From positions 1 through 36,709 of the IMG/VR virus record IMGVR_UViG_3300028393_000176: a stretch of 36,709 bases of DNA; one strand, given 5' to 3'. The notes under the pieces were generated by a model. That model searched no databases. It saw only the letters and a list, made by a program, of their open reading frames with translations, and was not told where the DNA came from. The first letter of the stretch is position 1. The number at the start of each line of letters is the position of its first letter. The stretch comes from a virus. This document shows, piece after piece, positions 24,023-31,121 of the stretch. Made by a program: the position numbers and the translations under genes.

Positions 24023-25305
24023 CCTTGATTCTCCCATTCTTGCTTATTCGGCATGACCAACATTTTCTCTAATCGCTTACCTGATGTGTCTAGCTTCGGA
24101 TCACTGCTTGTCAGGTCCTCTAAAAAACAAATCAGGTAGAGCATGGCGTCTATCGCGTGATTGTCCTTGTCTTGTGGCTTCTCATCGAGGTTCTTCTCGT
24201 CCCCCAGCCTCATTTTCTTCCAGTGGTAGTTCCGTATCTCCCGAATCAATTCGACGCAGTTCCGCGTGATAAACAGCCTCCCAGTCTTAAATAACCAATT
24301 AACGTGAGCGATGTTTCGAGTTTCGTCCTTGTTTGATTCGAGTAGCGGCACTCCCTCAGCTTCTAGGTCTTGCCAGACGGATTTCCCATCACGGTCCGGT
24401 CGCTTCGTCGAGAAGTCGTATACCACGAGCTTTTTGCCGTGACGCTTGCTTGCGGTCGCTATCTGTTGAACTGATTGTTCTTTTTCGTACCATTCATCAT
24501 AAATAATGACGTTGCCGTCAAAATCTTTCAACCCCCACACAAATGCCGCTGGGTTTCTGAATCCGTAATCCCCACCAATAGCGTCTCTCATGCCCATCTC
24601 AGGCACGAATGCGTCCACCACATGCTCAGAGTCTTTAAACGTCGAAAAGACCATAAGTTCATGAGAACCCCATTCCCCGAACATCTTTGAAGCGAGCTGA
24701 GACTCACTGTAGTTGGCTATCAGGTTAGGGATAAACTGCGGGTTGTACTTGTCTAAGAATGCCCTGTTATCAAGCGTTGAGACCTGGATATAGAAGATAT
24801 TGGAAGGTAGCGGATTGTCGATATAGCGCGTCTTTGCCCAACACTGGGCAGGGTTACCTTCCGTTATTAAAATTTTCTTCTTTAACGTTGATTTACCACG
24901 CTGTCTTCCGAAAATTTCTTTGAATAGGGCCTCTGGTATCTGCTCCGCTTGGGATATCACGATGACGTCTATGTTGCCTCCTAGGATCTTCTCAGGCTGG
25001 TCAAAGGCCCTGAAGCGTATAAGTGAGCCGTTTGGGAAGTGCATTTCTTTGGGCTGGATCTTGTGGACGTAGCCATTGCCCCCAAATAGCTCGTTAAAGT
25101 CGGATATGATCGTGTCGTCTAGCTGAGTGTATGTTTCCCTGATTACGGTGATCTTGACGCCTTTGTACTGTTCGCAGATTTGGAATATGGCTAATAGTAC
25201 GGTCATGGTCTTGCCGGAACCGTACCCTCCCCATATTGAGAATTCGTCATAGGGGCTGTCGAGATTTACTGTGCCATCGTCATTAAAGATTGCTTCCCAA
25301 AACAT
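24019..25305 (-). CDS. terL: Terminase large subunit
   Basis: A 428-aa packaging motor. Walker A is GGYGSGKT (residues 26-33), an adenine/C-motif-type region is RETYTQL, and Walker B is IDVIVISQAEQ (residues 112-122). The C-terminal RNase-H-like nuclease begins with GGDYGFRNPAAFVWG and includes IIYDEWYEKEQS and late DNHAIDAMLYL acidic residues. It cuts concatemers and pumps DNA into the prohead. It is preceded by two or three small genes, one of which is probably the small subunit. Confidence 0.92.
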   Translation of the reverse strand: MFWEAIFNDDGTVNLDSPYDEFSIWGGYGSGKTMTVLLAIFQICEQYKGVKITVIRETYTQLDDTIISDFNELFGGNGYVHKIQPKEMHFPNGSLIRFRAFDQPEKILGGNIDVIVISQAEQIPEALFKEIFGRQRGKSTLKKKILITEGNPAQCWAKTRYIDNPLPSNIFYIQVSTLDNRAFLDKYNPQFIPNLIANYSESQLASKMFGEWGSHELMVFSTFKDSEHVVDAFVPEMGMRDAIGGDYGFRNPAAFVWGLKDFDGNVIIYDEWYEKEQSVQQIATASKRHGKKLVVYDFSTKRPDRDGKSVWQDLEAEGVPLLESNKDETRNIAHVNWLFKTGRLFITRNCVELIREIRNYHWKKMRLGDEKNLDEKPQDKDNHAIDAMLYLICFLEDLTSSDPKLDTSGKRLEKMLVMPNKQEWENQG

Positions 25306-25367
25306 GGTTAACTTTGGGTTTAATTCGACGTCAGAGACTTCAGGTTCCTGGTGTTCGGTAAGCGTAT

Positions 25368-25583
25368 TTAACCCCTAGATAACCAATCGTTTTCTTGGTC
25401 TACCGCCTGGAATGGGTTGGTGGGCTGAGACGGTGTCTTGGGCTTTGTGAGACGTATTGCGGCGATAGGGTCTGCGTTGTTTCGCGAGAAGTGAGTTATC
25501 CGCATAATGAACATTACGACACCGCAGACGTATAGGGCGTTGACTGCGAGTAGTAGGACTGCGAGTAGTAGGGTTGTGATCAT
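25368..25583 (-). CDS. Small membrane protein (71 aa)
   Basis: The N-terminal 30 residues are a hydrophobic segment (TTLLLAVLLLAVNALYVCGVVMFIM), followed by a basic, Pro/Gln-rich cytoplasmic-type tail. It starts with an ATGA overlap. The 5' part of the DNA contains a short direct repeat (ACTGCGAGTAGTAGG twice, 25543-25571). Function is unknown. Confidence 0.5.
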   Translation of the reverse strand: MITTLLLAVLLLAVNALYVCGVVMFIMRITHFSRNNADPIAAIRLTKPKTPSQPTNPFQAVDQENDWLSRG

Positions 25584-25885
25584 GAGCGGGGAATCCCAAA
25601 GAAGTCGGCGACTAGCGATACCGTGTTGTTATAGTCGTAACTGATTCGGTCAATCGTGGATAAGCATAAGGCCCGGACTATTGCGTTGCCTTCTGAAGCG
25701 TCTAGGGATGCCAGGGAGCCCGACACTATCAGCCTCTGGGCAATTCTTCGCAAGTCATAGGACCGATACAATTCAGTATTGGCGGTTGATAATAGGGCCT
25801 CAATTACGATGTCCCCTAGGATCAATGGCTTGCCCGCTGACGGGATATCTACGGCCAATGACCCGTTGAATTTTGCTAGCGTCAT
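25580..25885 (-). CDS. Hypothetical protein (101 aa)
   Basis: A compact alpha/beta protein without recognisable motifs (ILGDIVIEALLSTANTELY and YDLRRIAQRLIVSG are its most distinctive parts). It is coupled by 4-nt overlaps to both neighbours ahead of the terminase gene. Confidence 0.5.
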   Translation of the reverse strand: MTLAKFNGSLAVDIPSAGKPLILGDIVIEALLSTANTELYRSYDLRRIAQRLIVSGSLASLDASEGNAIVRALCLSTIDRISYDYNNTVSLVADFFGIPRS

Positions 25886-26211
25886 TCCTTGGGGGCCTTT
25901 GCTGATACAAGCGCTTTAAGCGCCTTGTCGGGGTCTTTGGACAGTAACACCCGCAAGGTTTTCTTTGCGTCGCCTGGGATGAATTCCTCGTCTAGTTCCC
26001 CGCCTAACTGCACACGTAGGTTGGCCGCTTTTATCCGGGCTTCCCAGTCTGGCACTATGACGATCCCGTGTTCTCTGGAGTGGATATTCTTTTCAGCCTT
26101 GAGGGCTTCTGAGATGGTCTCAACGACTTCCTCGAATGGGATCAGTTTGCGGATCATCCGCGCCGCCGAGGTTTTTAAATCCTGATCGTCCACTGGCAGT
26201 AATTCGCTCAT
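25882..26211 (-). CDS. First gene of late operon, candidate terminase small subunit (109 aa)
   Basis: An all-helical, acidic protein. The stretch VPDWEARIKAANLRVQLGGE resembles sequences in small phage packaging proteins. Its place at the head of the late operon, two genes before TerL, fits TerS. The frame allows TTG 26217, but ATG 26211 is chosen. No Shine-Dalgarno is visible; a promoter-like sequence ends 6 nt before this ATG, so translation may be leaderless. Confidence 0.5.
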   Translation of the reverse strand: MSELLPVDDQDLKTSAARMIRKLIPFEEVVETISEALKAEKNIHSREHGIVIVPDWEARIKAANLRVQLGGELDEEFIPGDAKKTLRVLLSKDPDKALKALVSAKAPKE

Positions 26212-26217
26212 GGCCAA

Positions 26218-26246
26218 ACGTTAACTTTTAATTAAACCAAAGTCAA
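26218..26246 (-). promoter_or_regulatory. Candidate late-operon promoter
   Basis: Minus strand: TTGACT (26241-26246), 17-nt AT-rich spacer, TAACGT (26218-26223), then 6 nt to ATG 26211. The -35 is good and the -10 weak, as expected for an activated late promoter. Confidence 0.4.
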
Positions 26247-26267
26247 ACGTGCCTAAATTCTATGTCG

Positions 26268-26283
26268 CATAATAACTATTATG
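26268..26283. promoter_or_regulatory. Perfect palindrome CATAATAACTATTATG, candidate operator
   Basis: The 7-bp arms CATAATA and TATTATG around AC lie about 22 bp upstream of the candidate late -35. This suits an activator or repressor site controlling the late operon. Confidence 0.45.
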
Positions 26284-26507
26284 TGAAAACGCCCCTATAT
26301 CGAGCGTATTCGATGCTTATTTTGGCAATAGTTGACGTGTCGTATTGGGGGCAGATTCGGGCGTGGCTGGCGGTGTAAAAAACCCCCTACCCCCCTTATT
26401 GCAATGTTGTTGCGTTTGAGAGGGCTCATTTTTCTCTAATCCCAAAACCCGATACTACTCACAAATTCATCCCAAACCAATAAACCAAAATGGGGCCCCG
26501 ATCGTCC

Positions 26508-26672
26508 TCAATCCACACTCGAAACAATAACCCCCTGTTTAATCGCCTCAGCAAGCCCATTAACGAGCCTGTAAGGCCTCACAAAACAAATACCCTGATC
26601 AGGATCAAAGCAAACCTTCGGTTGGTTAAAACCGGTGGTTAAAACATGCGACTGGGTATCAATATCGTTCAT
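26508..26672 (-). CDS. Small hypothetical protein (54 aa)
   Basis: The frame runs from ATG 26670-26672 to TGA 26508-26510. The sequence has KVCFDPDQGICFVRPYRLV followed by an amphipathic helix (LAEAIKQGVIVSS). It is not recognised. There is no Shine-Dalgarno, but a promoter with the -10 seven nt before the ATG and a palindrome over the start support it as a real, perhaps leaderless, regulatory gene. The remaining intergenic DNA (26284-26507) holds only two C-runs (26383-26395) and no convincing gene. Confidence 0.5.
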   Translation of the reverse strand: MNDIDTQSHVLTTGFNQPKVCFDPDQGICFVRPYRLVNGLAEAIKQGVIVSSVD

Positions 26673-26709
26673 AATGATCATTATCCCGCGTCTACGCGCC
26701 CGCGTCTAC
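26671..26709 (-). promoter_or_regulatory. Promoter with palindrome and direct repeats for the 54-aa gene
   Basis: Minus strand: TAGACG (26703-26708), 17 nt, GATAAT (26680-26685), 7 nt to ATG. ATAATGATCATTAT (26671-26684) is a perfect palindrome over the -10/start. CCCGCGTCTAC occurs twice (26685-26695, 26699-26709) across the -35. These look like two operator types. Confidence 0.5.
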
Positions 26710-26806
26710 TGTATTCAGACTACGTAACTGTGCCCTGGTGGTGGTTTTTAAAATATTAAATTCCATAGGATTAAACATTCCTCAATAGCCCATTTCTTAA
26801 TTTCAA

Positions 26807-26971
26807 TCATTTAGGAACATAGACGTATACACGTTGGATACGTGCCCTTCTAAGGTACGAGTTTAACGCGGATACAGGTACGCCCATATGATTGGCGATA
26901 TCCACCTGTAGCCAACCGAGATTGAGCCAGGCGATTATCTGATCCCGGTTCCATTTAATTTTAGGTTTCAT
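26807..26971 (-). CDS. Small helix-turn-helix regulator (54 aa)
   Basis: The protein MKPKIKWNRDQIIAWLNLGW... contains an HTH of the form WLQVDIANHMGVPVSALNSY followed by a basic end (LRRARIQRVYVYVPK). The frame can be extended to 27079, but the promoter places the transcription start at the ATG of 26971. It is transcribed divergently from the early operon and controlled by an inverted repeat over its -35, so autoregulation and control of early genes are likely. It is a possible lysis/maintenance switch protein. Confidence 0.7.
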   Translation of the reverse strand: MKPKIKWNRDQIIAWLNLGWLQVDIANHMGVPVSALNSYLRRARIQRVYVYVPK

Positions 26972-26978
26972 ATTCGAG

Positions 26979-27007
26979 ACTATATTTAATTGACGTGTTC
27001 CCGTCAA
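26979..27007 (-). promoter_or_regulatory. Promoter/operator of the small HTH regulator
   Basis: Minus strand: TTGACG (27002-27007), 17-nt spacer, TATAGT (26979-26984), then 7 nt to the ATG. TTGACG-N6-CGTCAA (26990-27007) is a perfect inverted repeat over the -35. Part of it, TTGACGTGT, recurs at 26332-26340 near the late promoter. Confidence 0.65.
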
Positions 27008-27029
27008 TGCATTGAAATAATACCATGTG

Positions 27030-27035
27030 TATAAT
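27030..27035 (+). promoter_or_regulatory. Consensus -10 box of the divergent early promoter
   Basis: TATAAT at 27030-27035 is a perfect -10 for the plus-strand early operon starting at 27096. No good -35 lies 16-18 nt upstream, so the promoter may need an activator or a phage-modified polymerase. Confidence 0.4.
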
Positions 27036-27095
27036 ACGTCAGATTGGGGTATATTAATGGGGTAGGAAAATTTAATCAAATGAGGTTTTGAGAAA

Positions 27096-27293
27096 ATGAA
27101 TAGTGTGAATGATCTTTTGTTTGGAATGGCCGGGATATTTATGTTCGGGGTCGTGATTCTTTCAAGTTTAGGGGCACCATTTTCGACCGCCTGTCAGTTC
27201 GGGATAGTGTTGGTTCCAGTCGTTTGGATAGTCGTTTCTGGATGTCTATTTTTGGCTAAAGAATTTGAAGCTCGAACACAAAGGGGCAATTAA
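27096..27293 (+). CDS. Small membrane protein, first early gene (65 aa)
   Basis: Two hydrophobic segments (residues about 10-27 and 35-54, FGIVLVPVVWIVVSGCLFL) end in a charged tail (KEFEARTQRGN). It is probably a two-pass inner-membrane protein. First position in the early operon suggests a role in takeover or superinfection exclusion, which is speculative. GAGG lies about 11 nt upstream of the ATG. Confidence 0.6.
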   Translation: MNSVNDLLFGMAGIFMFGVVILSSLGAPFSTACQFGIVLVPVVWIVVSGCLFLAKEFEARTQRGN

Positions 27294-27294
27294 T

Positions 27295-27537
27295 ATGCAA
27301 CACAAACACGCAATCGAAGTTAAATATCTAGGCCCAACGTACTCATGCGGCTCACGATTAAAGGTCACGTCCCGCCGATTTAATCAGTCTCTGACTTTCG
27401 GTGTCGACTATACGACCACGGACCTATCAGAGATGGCGGCGCGTGAGCTTGCCCGCCTAGGCTTCACCTTCGACACCTACGCAGAAACCAAGGCCGGATA
27501 TGTGATCCTAGTAAACGAGTTTAAGGGGCTTAAATAA
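27295..27537 (+). CDS. Hypothetical early protein (80 aa)
   Basis: It begins MQHKHAIEVKYLGPTYSCGS, then basic and beta-rich sequence (RLKVTSRRFNQSLTF) and a C-terminal helix. AAAGGGG 8 nt before ATG 27295 decides the start, even though the frame is open further upstream. It resembles small phage proteins of unknown function that bind nucleic acid or host factors. Confidence 0.6.
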   Translation: MQHKHAIEVKYLGPTYSCGSRLKVTSRRFNQSLTFGVDYTTTDLSEMAARELARLGFTFDTYAETKAGYVILVNEFKGLK

Positions 27538-27725
27538 TGAAAATGACATTTGAGGCCAACGTGGATGGGACATTCTCTATCGATTATGACACGGCAGTTG
27601 ACTTGCTTGATTGGTATGAGGAAGCGTCAGAGTGTACCGACTACAAAATATCGGTTAGGCGTGATTTTAAGGCTAGGGCCACGGCAATTAGAAAAACTTT
27701 AGACCAATATGAGGAACAAAAATGA
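27537..27725 (+). CDS. Hypothetical early protein (62 aa)
   Basis: A beta hairpin start (MTFEANVDGTFSIDYDTA) and an acidic/basic helical end (ARATAIRKTLDQYEEQK). It is joined to both neighbours by 1-4 nt overlaps. No known motif. Confidence 0.55.
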   Translation: MKMTFEANVDGTFSIDYDTAVDLLDWYEEASECTDYKISVRRDFKARATAIRKTLDQYEEQK

Positions 27726-27913
27726 AACTAACTATAAATATTGAATTGGGGAATTCTGCATTTGAGGATAATCGATTTGAATTAGATGAAATGTTGGCCA
27801 AAATATCAGGCCAAGCCAAGGCTTTTTGTGGGGATAATTCAGGGTGGGGGGTTCACAACATGGGAATAATCGACTCAAACGGCAACGGCGTAGGAACGTG
27901 GGAAATAAAATGA
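27722..27913 (+). CDS. Hypothetical early protein (63 aa)
   Basis: An acidic protein with a final beta segment (GVHNMGIIDSNGNGVGTWEIK). It starts by ATGA overlap with the 62-aa gene and ends by ATGA overlap on the next. The family is not recognised. Confidence 0.55.
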   Translation: MKLTINIELGNSAFEDNRFELDEMLAKISGQAKAFCGDNSGWGVHNMGIIDSNGNGVGTWEIK

Positions 27914-28140
27914 AGTGGTACACGGCAAAGTTGACGCCAACTAACGGGTCAACTTGGCTTTTGTTGCAATCGTTCCCAGATAAACAAACGGCCATTTTGA
28001 CAGCACTCCGCGCCGCAAAAAAATGGAAACCACGACCAAGTTCCATTGAATGTAAGATAACCGAACACGCTATAGCCGAAGCCCAGTACATAGAAACCGA
28101 AGTTTATGCAGAAACAATCAAGAAAAGGACTAAAAAATGA
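27910..28140 (+). CDS. Hypothetical early protein (76 aa)
   Basis: It begins MKWYTAKLTPTNGSTWLLLQ, followed by an Ala/Lys-rich helix and a Lys-rich tail (IKKRTKK). The open frame reaches back to 27844, but the ATGA overlap at 27910 is the natural start. No function can be assigned. Confidence 0.55.
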   Translation: MKWYTAKLTPTNGSTWLLLQSFPDKQTAILTALRAAKKWKPRPSSIECKITEHAIAEAQYIETEVYAETIKKRTKK

Positions 28141-28304
28141 TATTCACAATGCAATTTGAGATACCCGAAGAAGAAACCCAAAACTACCAAGAATTTATTG
28201 AGATGGTTTTGACTGAGACGCGAATAAAAGTAGATGAGGGGTTAAATGAGGGGGTTTGCCGAGACATAAACGGCAATACTATAGGGGACTTTTATGTTGG
28301 ATAA
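28137..28304 (+). CDS. Small acidic early protein (55 aa)
   Basis: It starts by ATGA overlap with the 76-aa gene and ends 10 nt into the next. The sequence is Glu-rich (FEIPEEETQNYQEFIEMV) with a C-terminal RDINGNTIGDFYVG beta hairpin. Acidic small early proteins are often inhibitors of host enzymes or DNA mimics; that is only a possibility here. Confidence 0.55.
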   Translation: MIFTMQFEIPEEETQNYQEFIEMVLTETRIKVDEGLNEGVCRDINGNTIGDFYVG

Positions 28305-28617
28305 AATTAGCTACTCAGCCGAGCCAATCCAAACCGGTGAAATTATCACGGGCATGATCCCGCCAGCCCACAAATTACAGTTAGAACGCGAAGCGGGGTT
28401 GGGTATCAAATATTTTAAACTATCAGATATAGAAGGGTCCGAATATTTTAAATCTACCGACTTAAAAAAGGCCGCCATCCAATGGGCACGCATGATTTAT
28501 GGCCGGTCGGCGTCGGTTCACTGGTTAACCGATTGCCAATTTCAGGTACTTGTTGAGCTTAAAGGCGGGCAGATATTGCCAATTAACAGAATCATTAAAA
28601 TAGAGGTGACGGAATGA
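28294..28617 (+). CDS. Hypothetical early protein (107 aa)
   Basis: An alpha/beta protein with a central aromatic/basic helix (DLKKAAIQWARMIYG) and a C-terminal strand pair (FQVLVELKGGQILPI). It overlaps the neighbours by 11 and 4 nt. It is not recognised. Confidence 0.55.
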   Translation: MLDKISYSAEPIQTGEIITGMIPPAHKLQLEREAGLGIKYFKLSDIEGSEYFKSTDLKKAAIQWARMIYGRSASVHWLTDCQFQVLVELKGGQILPINRIIKIEVTE

Positions 28618-28835
28618 CCGATGAAACAATGCCACAAGAAAAACCCCAATACTGGATATTCACGTTTATGGGGAGCCAGCGGGGGCTATCCGACAAGTTC
28701 ATGGAAATTTACGGTACATATTCAAGCGCAAGGGGGGTGATGGAGGACATGTTCGGGGAAAAATGGGCCTTTCAGTACGAATCAAAAGAGGCCGCGGGGG
28801 TTACAAAATACGAGTTAACGGAGTTGAGTTTATGA
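28614..28835 (+). CDS. Hypothetical early protein (73 aa)
   Basis: The pattern PQYWIFTFMGSQRGLSDKFM with a following amphipathic helix (SSARGVMEDMFGEKWAF) suggests a small alpha/beta fold. A similar layout occurs in small phage early proteins of unknown role. It is coupled by ATGA overlaps. Confidence 0.55.
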   Translation: MTDETMPQEKPQYWIFTFMGSQRGLSDKFMEIYGTYSSARGVMEDMFGEKWAFQYESKEAAGVTKYELTELSL

Positions 28836-29098
28836 AAATACAAGTGATCCCAATATCGGAAAGACTCGAAGCAATCGAGCGGGTCGCCTGGAAGCGTCAC
28901 ACAAGAATTTTTGACGCCCTAATGTCTACCCGTACAGTCCCACTACACAAGGCCATCGAATGCGCGGATAAACACGTTTTAAAATATCTCGATCACATTA
29001 TGGGCAAATTAAAGGCAGACAACGCATCCAAAAACACCATTGCGTATGTTCAGGGCCTTATCGCTGGCTATTCATTAAAATTACAAGGGAAAAACTAA
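28832..29098 (+). CDS. Hypothetical helical early protein (88 aa)
   Basis: It begins MKIQVIPISERLEAIERVAW and is almost wholly helical and basic. The frame is open back to 28763, but the ATGA overlap at 28832 marks the start. No known family. Confidence 0.5.
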   Translation: MKIQVIPISERLEAIERVAWKRHTRIFDALMSTRTVPLHKAIECADKHVLKYLDHIMGKLKADNASKNTIAYVQGLIAGYSLKLQGKN

Positions 29099-29664
29099 TG
29101 AAAACCTATCTCAAAACAACCGAAACCGGCGCAACTGACGATTATCCCTATGGACGGCTCAAATGCCGGGCCACGTTTAAAGTCGAATTTAATCCAAAAC
29201 GGGGTTTCCGGTCCGTATTCCAGACGATAAACCCAAAAACGCAACGCCAAAACGCACCTAAAAAAGGAACCTATTCGCCAATCATGGTGGTACTTAAAAA
29301 TGACGATGGCCAATTTAAATTCCTCACCAAATTATTCCATGGGTTCCAGTCGATCAACGTTCATTCCGCCTGGATGGCAACCAATTTTTATTTATTCACC
29401 CCCGAAGAAATTGAGTATATTTACTTCCACATGGTTTGCGTAATTCGGGCAGAAGCAAAAGGAATGTGTGATTATTGTGGGGCCAATGCCGACGGCGTGA
29501 TAGACGTCGTGGGGGCCACGGTAAAGATTCTTGTCAACGCGATAAAGTCCGGCAAAAACGTATTTGACCAAATAAAAATAGACATCGAGGCGCTCGAAGC
29601 GCTGAAGGTTCCAGACTTTAATCCGTTTACGATAACAGAATACAAAATGATTGGAGCCAGCTAA
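29098..29664 (+). CDS. Hypothetical early protein with one Cys pair (188 aa)
   Basis: The N-terminal half is basic and beta-rich (GRLKCRATFKVEFNPKRGF). The middle has GFQSINVHSAWMATNFYLF, then MCDYCGANADG with a CDYC pair, and a helical C-terminus. A single CxxC is not enough for a zinc ribbon unless it dimerises. It is the largest gene of the early operon; function unknown. Confidence 0.55.
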   Translation: MKTYLKTTETGATDDYPYGRLKCRATFKVEFNPKRGFRSVFQTINPKTQRQNAPKKGTYSPIMVVLKNDDGQFKFLTKLFHGFQSINVHSAWMATNFYLFTPEEIEYIYFHMVCVIRAEAKGMCDYCGANADGVIDVVGATVKILVNAIKSGKNVFDQIKIDIEALEALKVPDFNPFTITEYKMIGAS

Positions 29665-29990
29665 TGGCAACAATTAGAGAGTGGCTGACAAAAAAAGGTT
29701 TCGACTTCGAAAAAGGCGAAATTATTTATCATTACGTCGGGCTAGGCCAAACCCCCGGATGGAGCGAGGCTAGGTCTAGGCGAAAAATAAAAGCGTCTAG
29801 CAAGGTTTTAGACTTTGAATTTGATCGCGGTTTCGGTGGACCAAAATGTCCGAGATTTATAGCAGAGGATGATAATAGGATTTACTTTCCAGCGCAGTAC
29901 GACGGGGCAACTTGGTTGCAGATAATTCACAAAGATATGACAAAATACCTGCATGACGATATCGAAACGCCATATCCGGGAGGCGGCTAA
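29664..29990 (+). CDS. Hypothetical early protein (108 aa)
   Basis: It starts MATIREWLTKKGFDFEKGEI and contains aromatic, basic beta sequence ending in YPGGG. It shares the preceding stop by 1 nt overlap. No motif recognised. Confidence 0.5.
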   Translation: MATIREWLTKKGFDFEKGEIIYHYVGLGQTPGWSEARSRRKIKASSKVLDFEFDRGFGGPKCPRFIAEDDNRIYFPAQYDGATWLQIIHKDMTKYLHDDIETPYPGGG

Positions 29991-29991
29991 T

Positions 29992-30240
29992 ATGCCACAA
30001 ATCACATTCAAAAAAGACGCCGTTATGGCCATGCTAGAAAAAGCCGCAAAAGCAATTTCTCAAAAAAAACTAGCCGAAAAAATGGGGATATCAAACTCAT
30101 TTTTAAACGACGTGTTGCAAGGACGTCGAAACATAACCTCCAAGATCCTAGACCACATGGGCATGGAATCCGAAACAATCTACAAATTGAAAGAAGGAAA
30201 AGGGCCACTGCAATGGCTCAACACGATAGAGCCGAGCTAG
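29992..30240 (+). CDS. Cro/C1-type HTH regulator (82 aa)
   Basis: The helix-turn-helix AISQKKLAEKMGISNSFLND with following LQGRRNITSKILDHMG matches the XRE/Cro family, in which the second helix recognises DNA. The ATG at 29992 directly follows the previous stop; an open frame reaches upstream to 29953 within the preceding gene. Within the early operon it could be the Cro-like antagonist of the divergent regulator at 26807-26971. Target sites are unknown. Confidence 0.8.
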   Translation: MPQITFKKDAVMAMLEKAAKAISQKKLAEKMGISNSFLNDVLQGRRNITSKILDHMGMESETIYKLKEGKGPLQWLNTIEPS

Positions 30241-30461
30241 CGAATACTATCCGAAAGGTGATTCATGACCATTTAAAAAACTCGGGGGAGGACTTTAGCA
30301 CAGCGATAGCCGAAGTCTCTTTTGCGCTATGTCTCTCTCTGGGCCATATAATTTCCTCATCACAGGCCAACCGCGAAGGAATGGCAGAGGCCTACAAAAA
30401 TACGATATTAGACGCCGCCAACGCCGCTCAAAAAAAATGGGATGAAAAAAAAATGGACTAA
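30213..30461 (+). CDS. Hypothetical helical early protein (82 aa)
   Basis: It overlaps the Cro-like gene by 28 nt. The sequence is all-helical (ELANTIRKVIHDHLKNSG, then SFALCLSLGHIISSSQ) and ends in Lys-rich KKWDEKKMD. Not recognised. Confidence 0.55.
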   Translation: MAQHDRAELANTIRKVIHDHLKNSGEDFSTAIAEVSFALCLSLGHIISSSQANREGMAEAYKNTILDAANAAQKKWDEKKMD

Positions 30462-30467
30462 TTGCAA

Positions 30468-30824
30468 ATGATCTACGATATCAACCTAATACACCCAATC
30501 ACAAAGGCCCGCATTCTACTAGACGCGCCTCACCAAATGCGGGGTGGAACGTACCAGGTTGGGGGGTCTTACGAGGCCCATTTGAATATCACGTACAACT
30601 ACGGGATGTATTACTACGCCTGCATGGGAGAAAATGGAATACGCACTATATATGGCATGACCGGAGCCGAGAGTATCCCAATCCTAAAAAAATGCGCTGA
30701 CGAACTAGGGGATGACACAGACCCCAATTACTGGAAGCCGACAGAGGGAAACGCAAAGGCTGGATTGCTTCAAATTATCGCAATCGCTCAAATGCGACCG
30801 GACTGCGTATGGGACGGGGATTGA
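30468..30824 (+). CDS. Last early protein (118 aa), unknown
   Basis: A beta-rich N-terminal half with many Tyr (AHLNITYNYGMYYYACM) and a helical C-terminus (NYWKPTEGNAKAGLLQIIAI). A TTG at 30462 is open in frame, but ATG 30468 is used. It resembles a widespread phage protein family of unknown function with the NITYN motif and a W-x-P-T helix. Confidence 0.6.
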   Translation: MIYDINLIHPITKARILLDAPHQMRGGTYQVGGSYEAHLNITYNYGMYYYACMGENGIRTIYGMTGAESIPILKKCADELGDDTDPNYWKPTEGNAKAGLLQIIAIAQMRPDCVWDGD

Positions 30825-30866
30825 TGTAAATCTACACCACGACAAGCTTGGAGTAATATTACACAC

Positions 30867-30911
30867 AAAAAAACCGGCCCAAAATGCGCTTGAATCAGAG
30901 GCGTGGCCGGT
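30867..30911 (-). terminator. Intrinsic terminator of the tRNA islet
   Basis: Minus strand: ACCGGCC (905-911 region) pairs with GGCCGGT, followed by seven U (30867-30873). The loop is about 25 nt. It lies 13 nt beyond the irregular tRNA gene and ends the minus-strand islet. Confidence 0.7.
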
Positions 30912-30924
30912 AAGTTCAGCGTGA

Positions 30925-31001
30925 TGACTCTGGTGGGATTCGAACCTCACACATTCCGGCCATAAAGTGCGACCGGGTTCTACCATTGGAATTACAGAGC
31001 C
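30925..31001 (-). tRNA. Irregular tRNA-like gene, anticodon unresolved
   Basis: The acceptor arms GGCTCTG/CAGAGTC (one G-T), a D arm ATTC-CAATGGTA-GAAC and a T loop TTCGAAT are clear. But the T stem has a bulged A. The anticodon arm is either a 9-nt loop on 5 bp or a 7-bp stem with the loop CACTTTA, which lacks U33. Total length to the discriminator is 77 nt, four longer than a class I tRNA. CCA is not encoded. It may be a degenerate tRNA, a tRNA with an expanded anticodon loop, or a sequence error. Confidence 0.6.
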
Positions 31002-31022
31002 ATCACTTATTGAGTATATCGC

Positions 31023-31098
31023 GTCTCAAATATCGCGCCGTTACCGGACTCCGGCAACCGTTGTTTTTCCCGATATATAGTGAGACACATCGGGAAAA
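31023..31098. repeat. Nested inverted repeats between tRNA-like gene and micro-ORFs
   Basis: TTTTCCCGAT (31065-31074) pairs with ATCGGGAAAA (31089-31098), a perfect 10-bp stem with a 14-nt loop. GTCTCA (31023-31028) also pairs with TGAGAC (31081-31086). A compact hairpin GTT-CCGG/CCGG-AAC lies at 31040-31058 with a T run (31064-31068) that could terminate plus-strand transcription. Confidence 0.45.
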
Positions 31099-31121
31099 CT
31101 AAATTTTATCAAAAGAAAATA

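Noticed and set aside
26383-26395. Possible G-quadruplex on the minus strand
   Set aside because: Only two G runs occur; four are needed for a normal intramolecular quadruplex.
26298-26432. Minus-strand frame of about 44 aa starting MSPLKRNNIA
   Set aside because: Composition is unlike the neighbours, there is no ribosome binding site and no promoter; likely chance.
26750-26812. 20-aa frame after the small HTH gene (MIEIKKWAIEE...)
   Set aside because: It is too short, and the only support is overlap with the previous stop.
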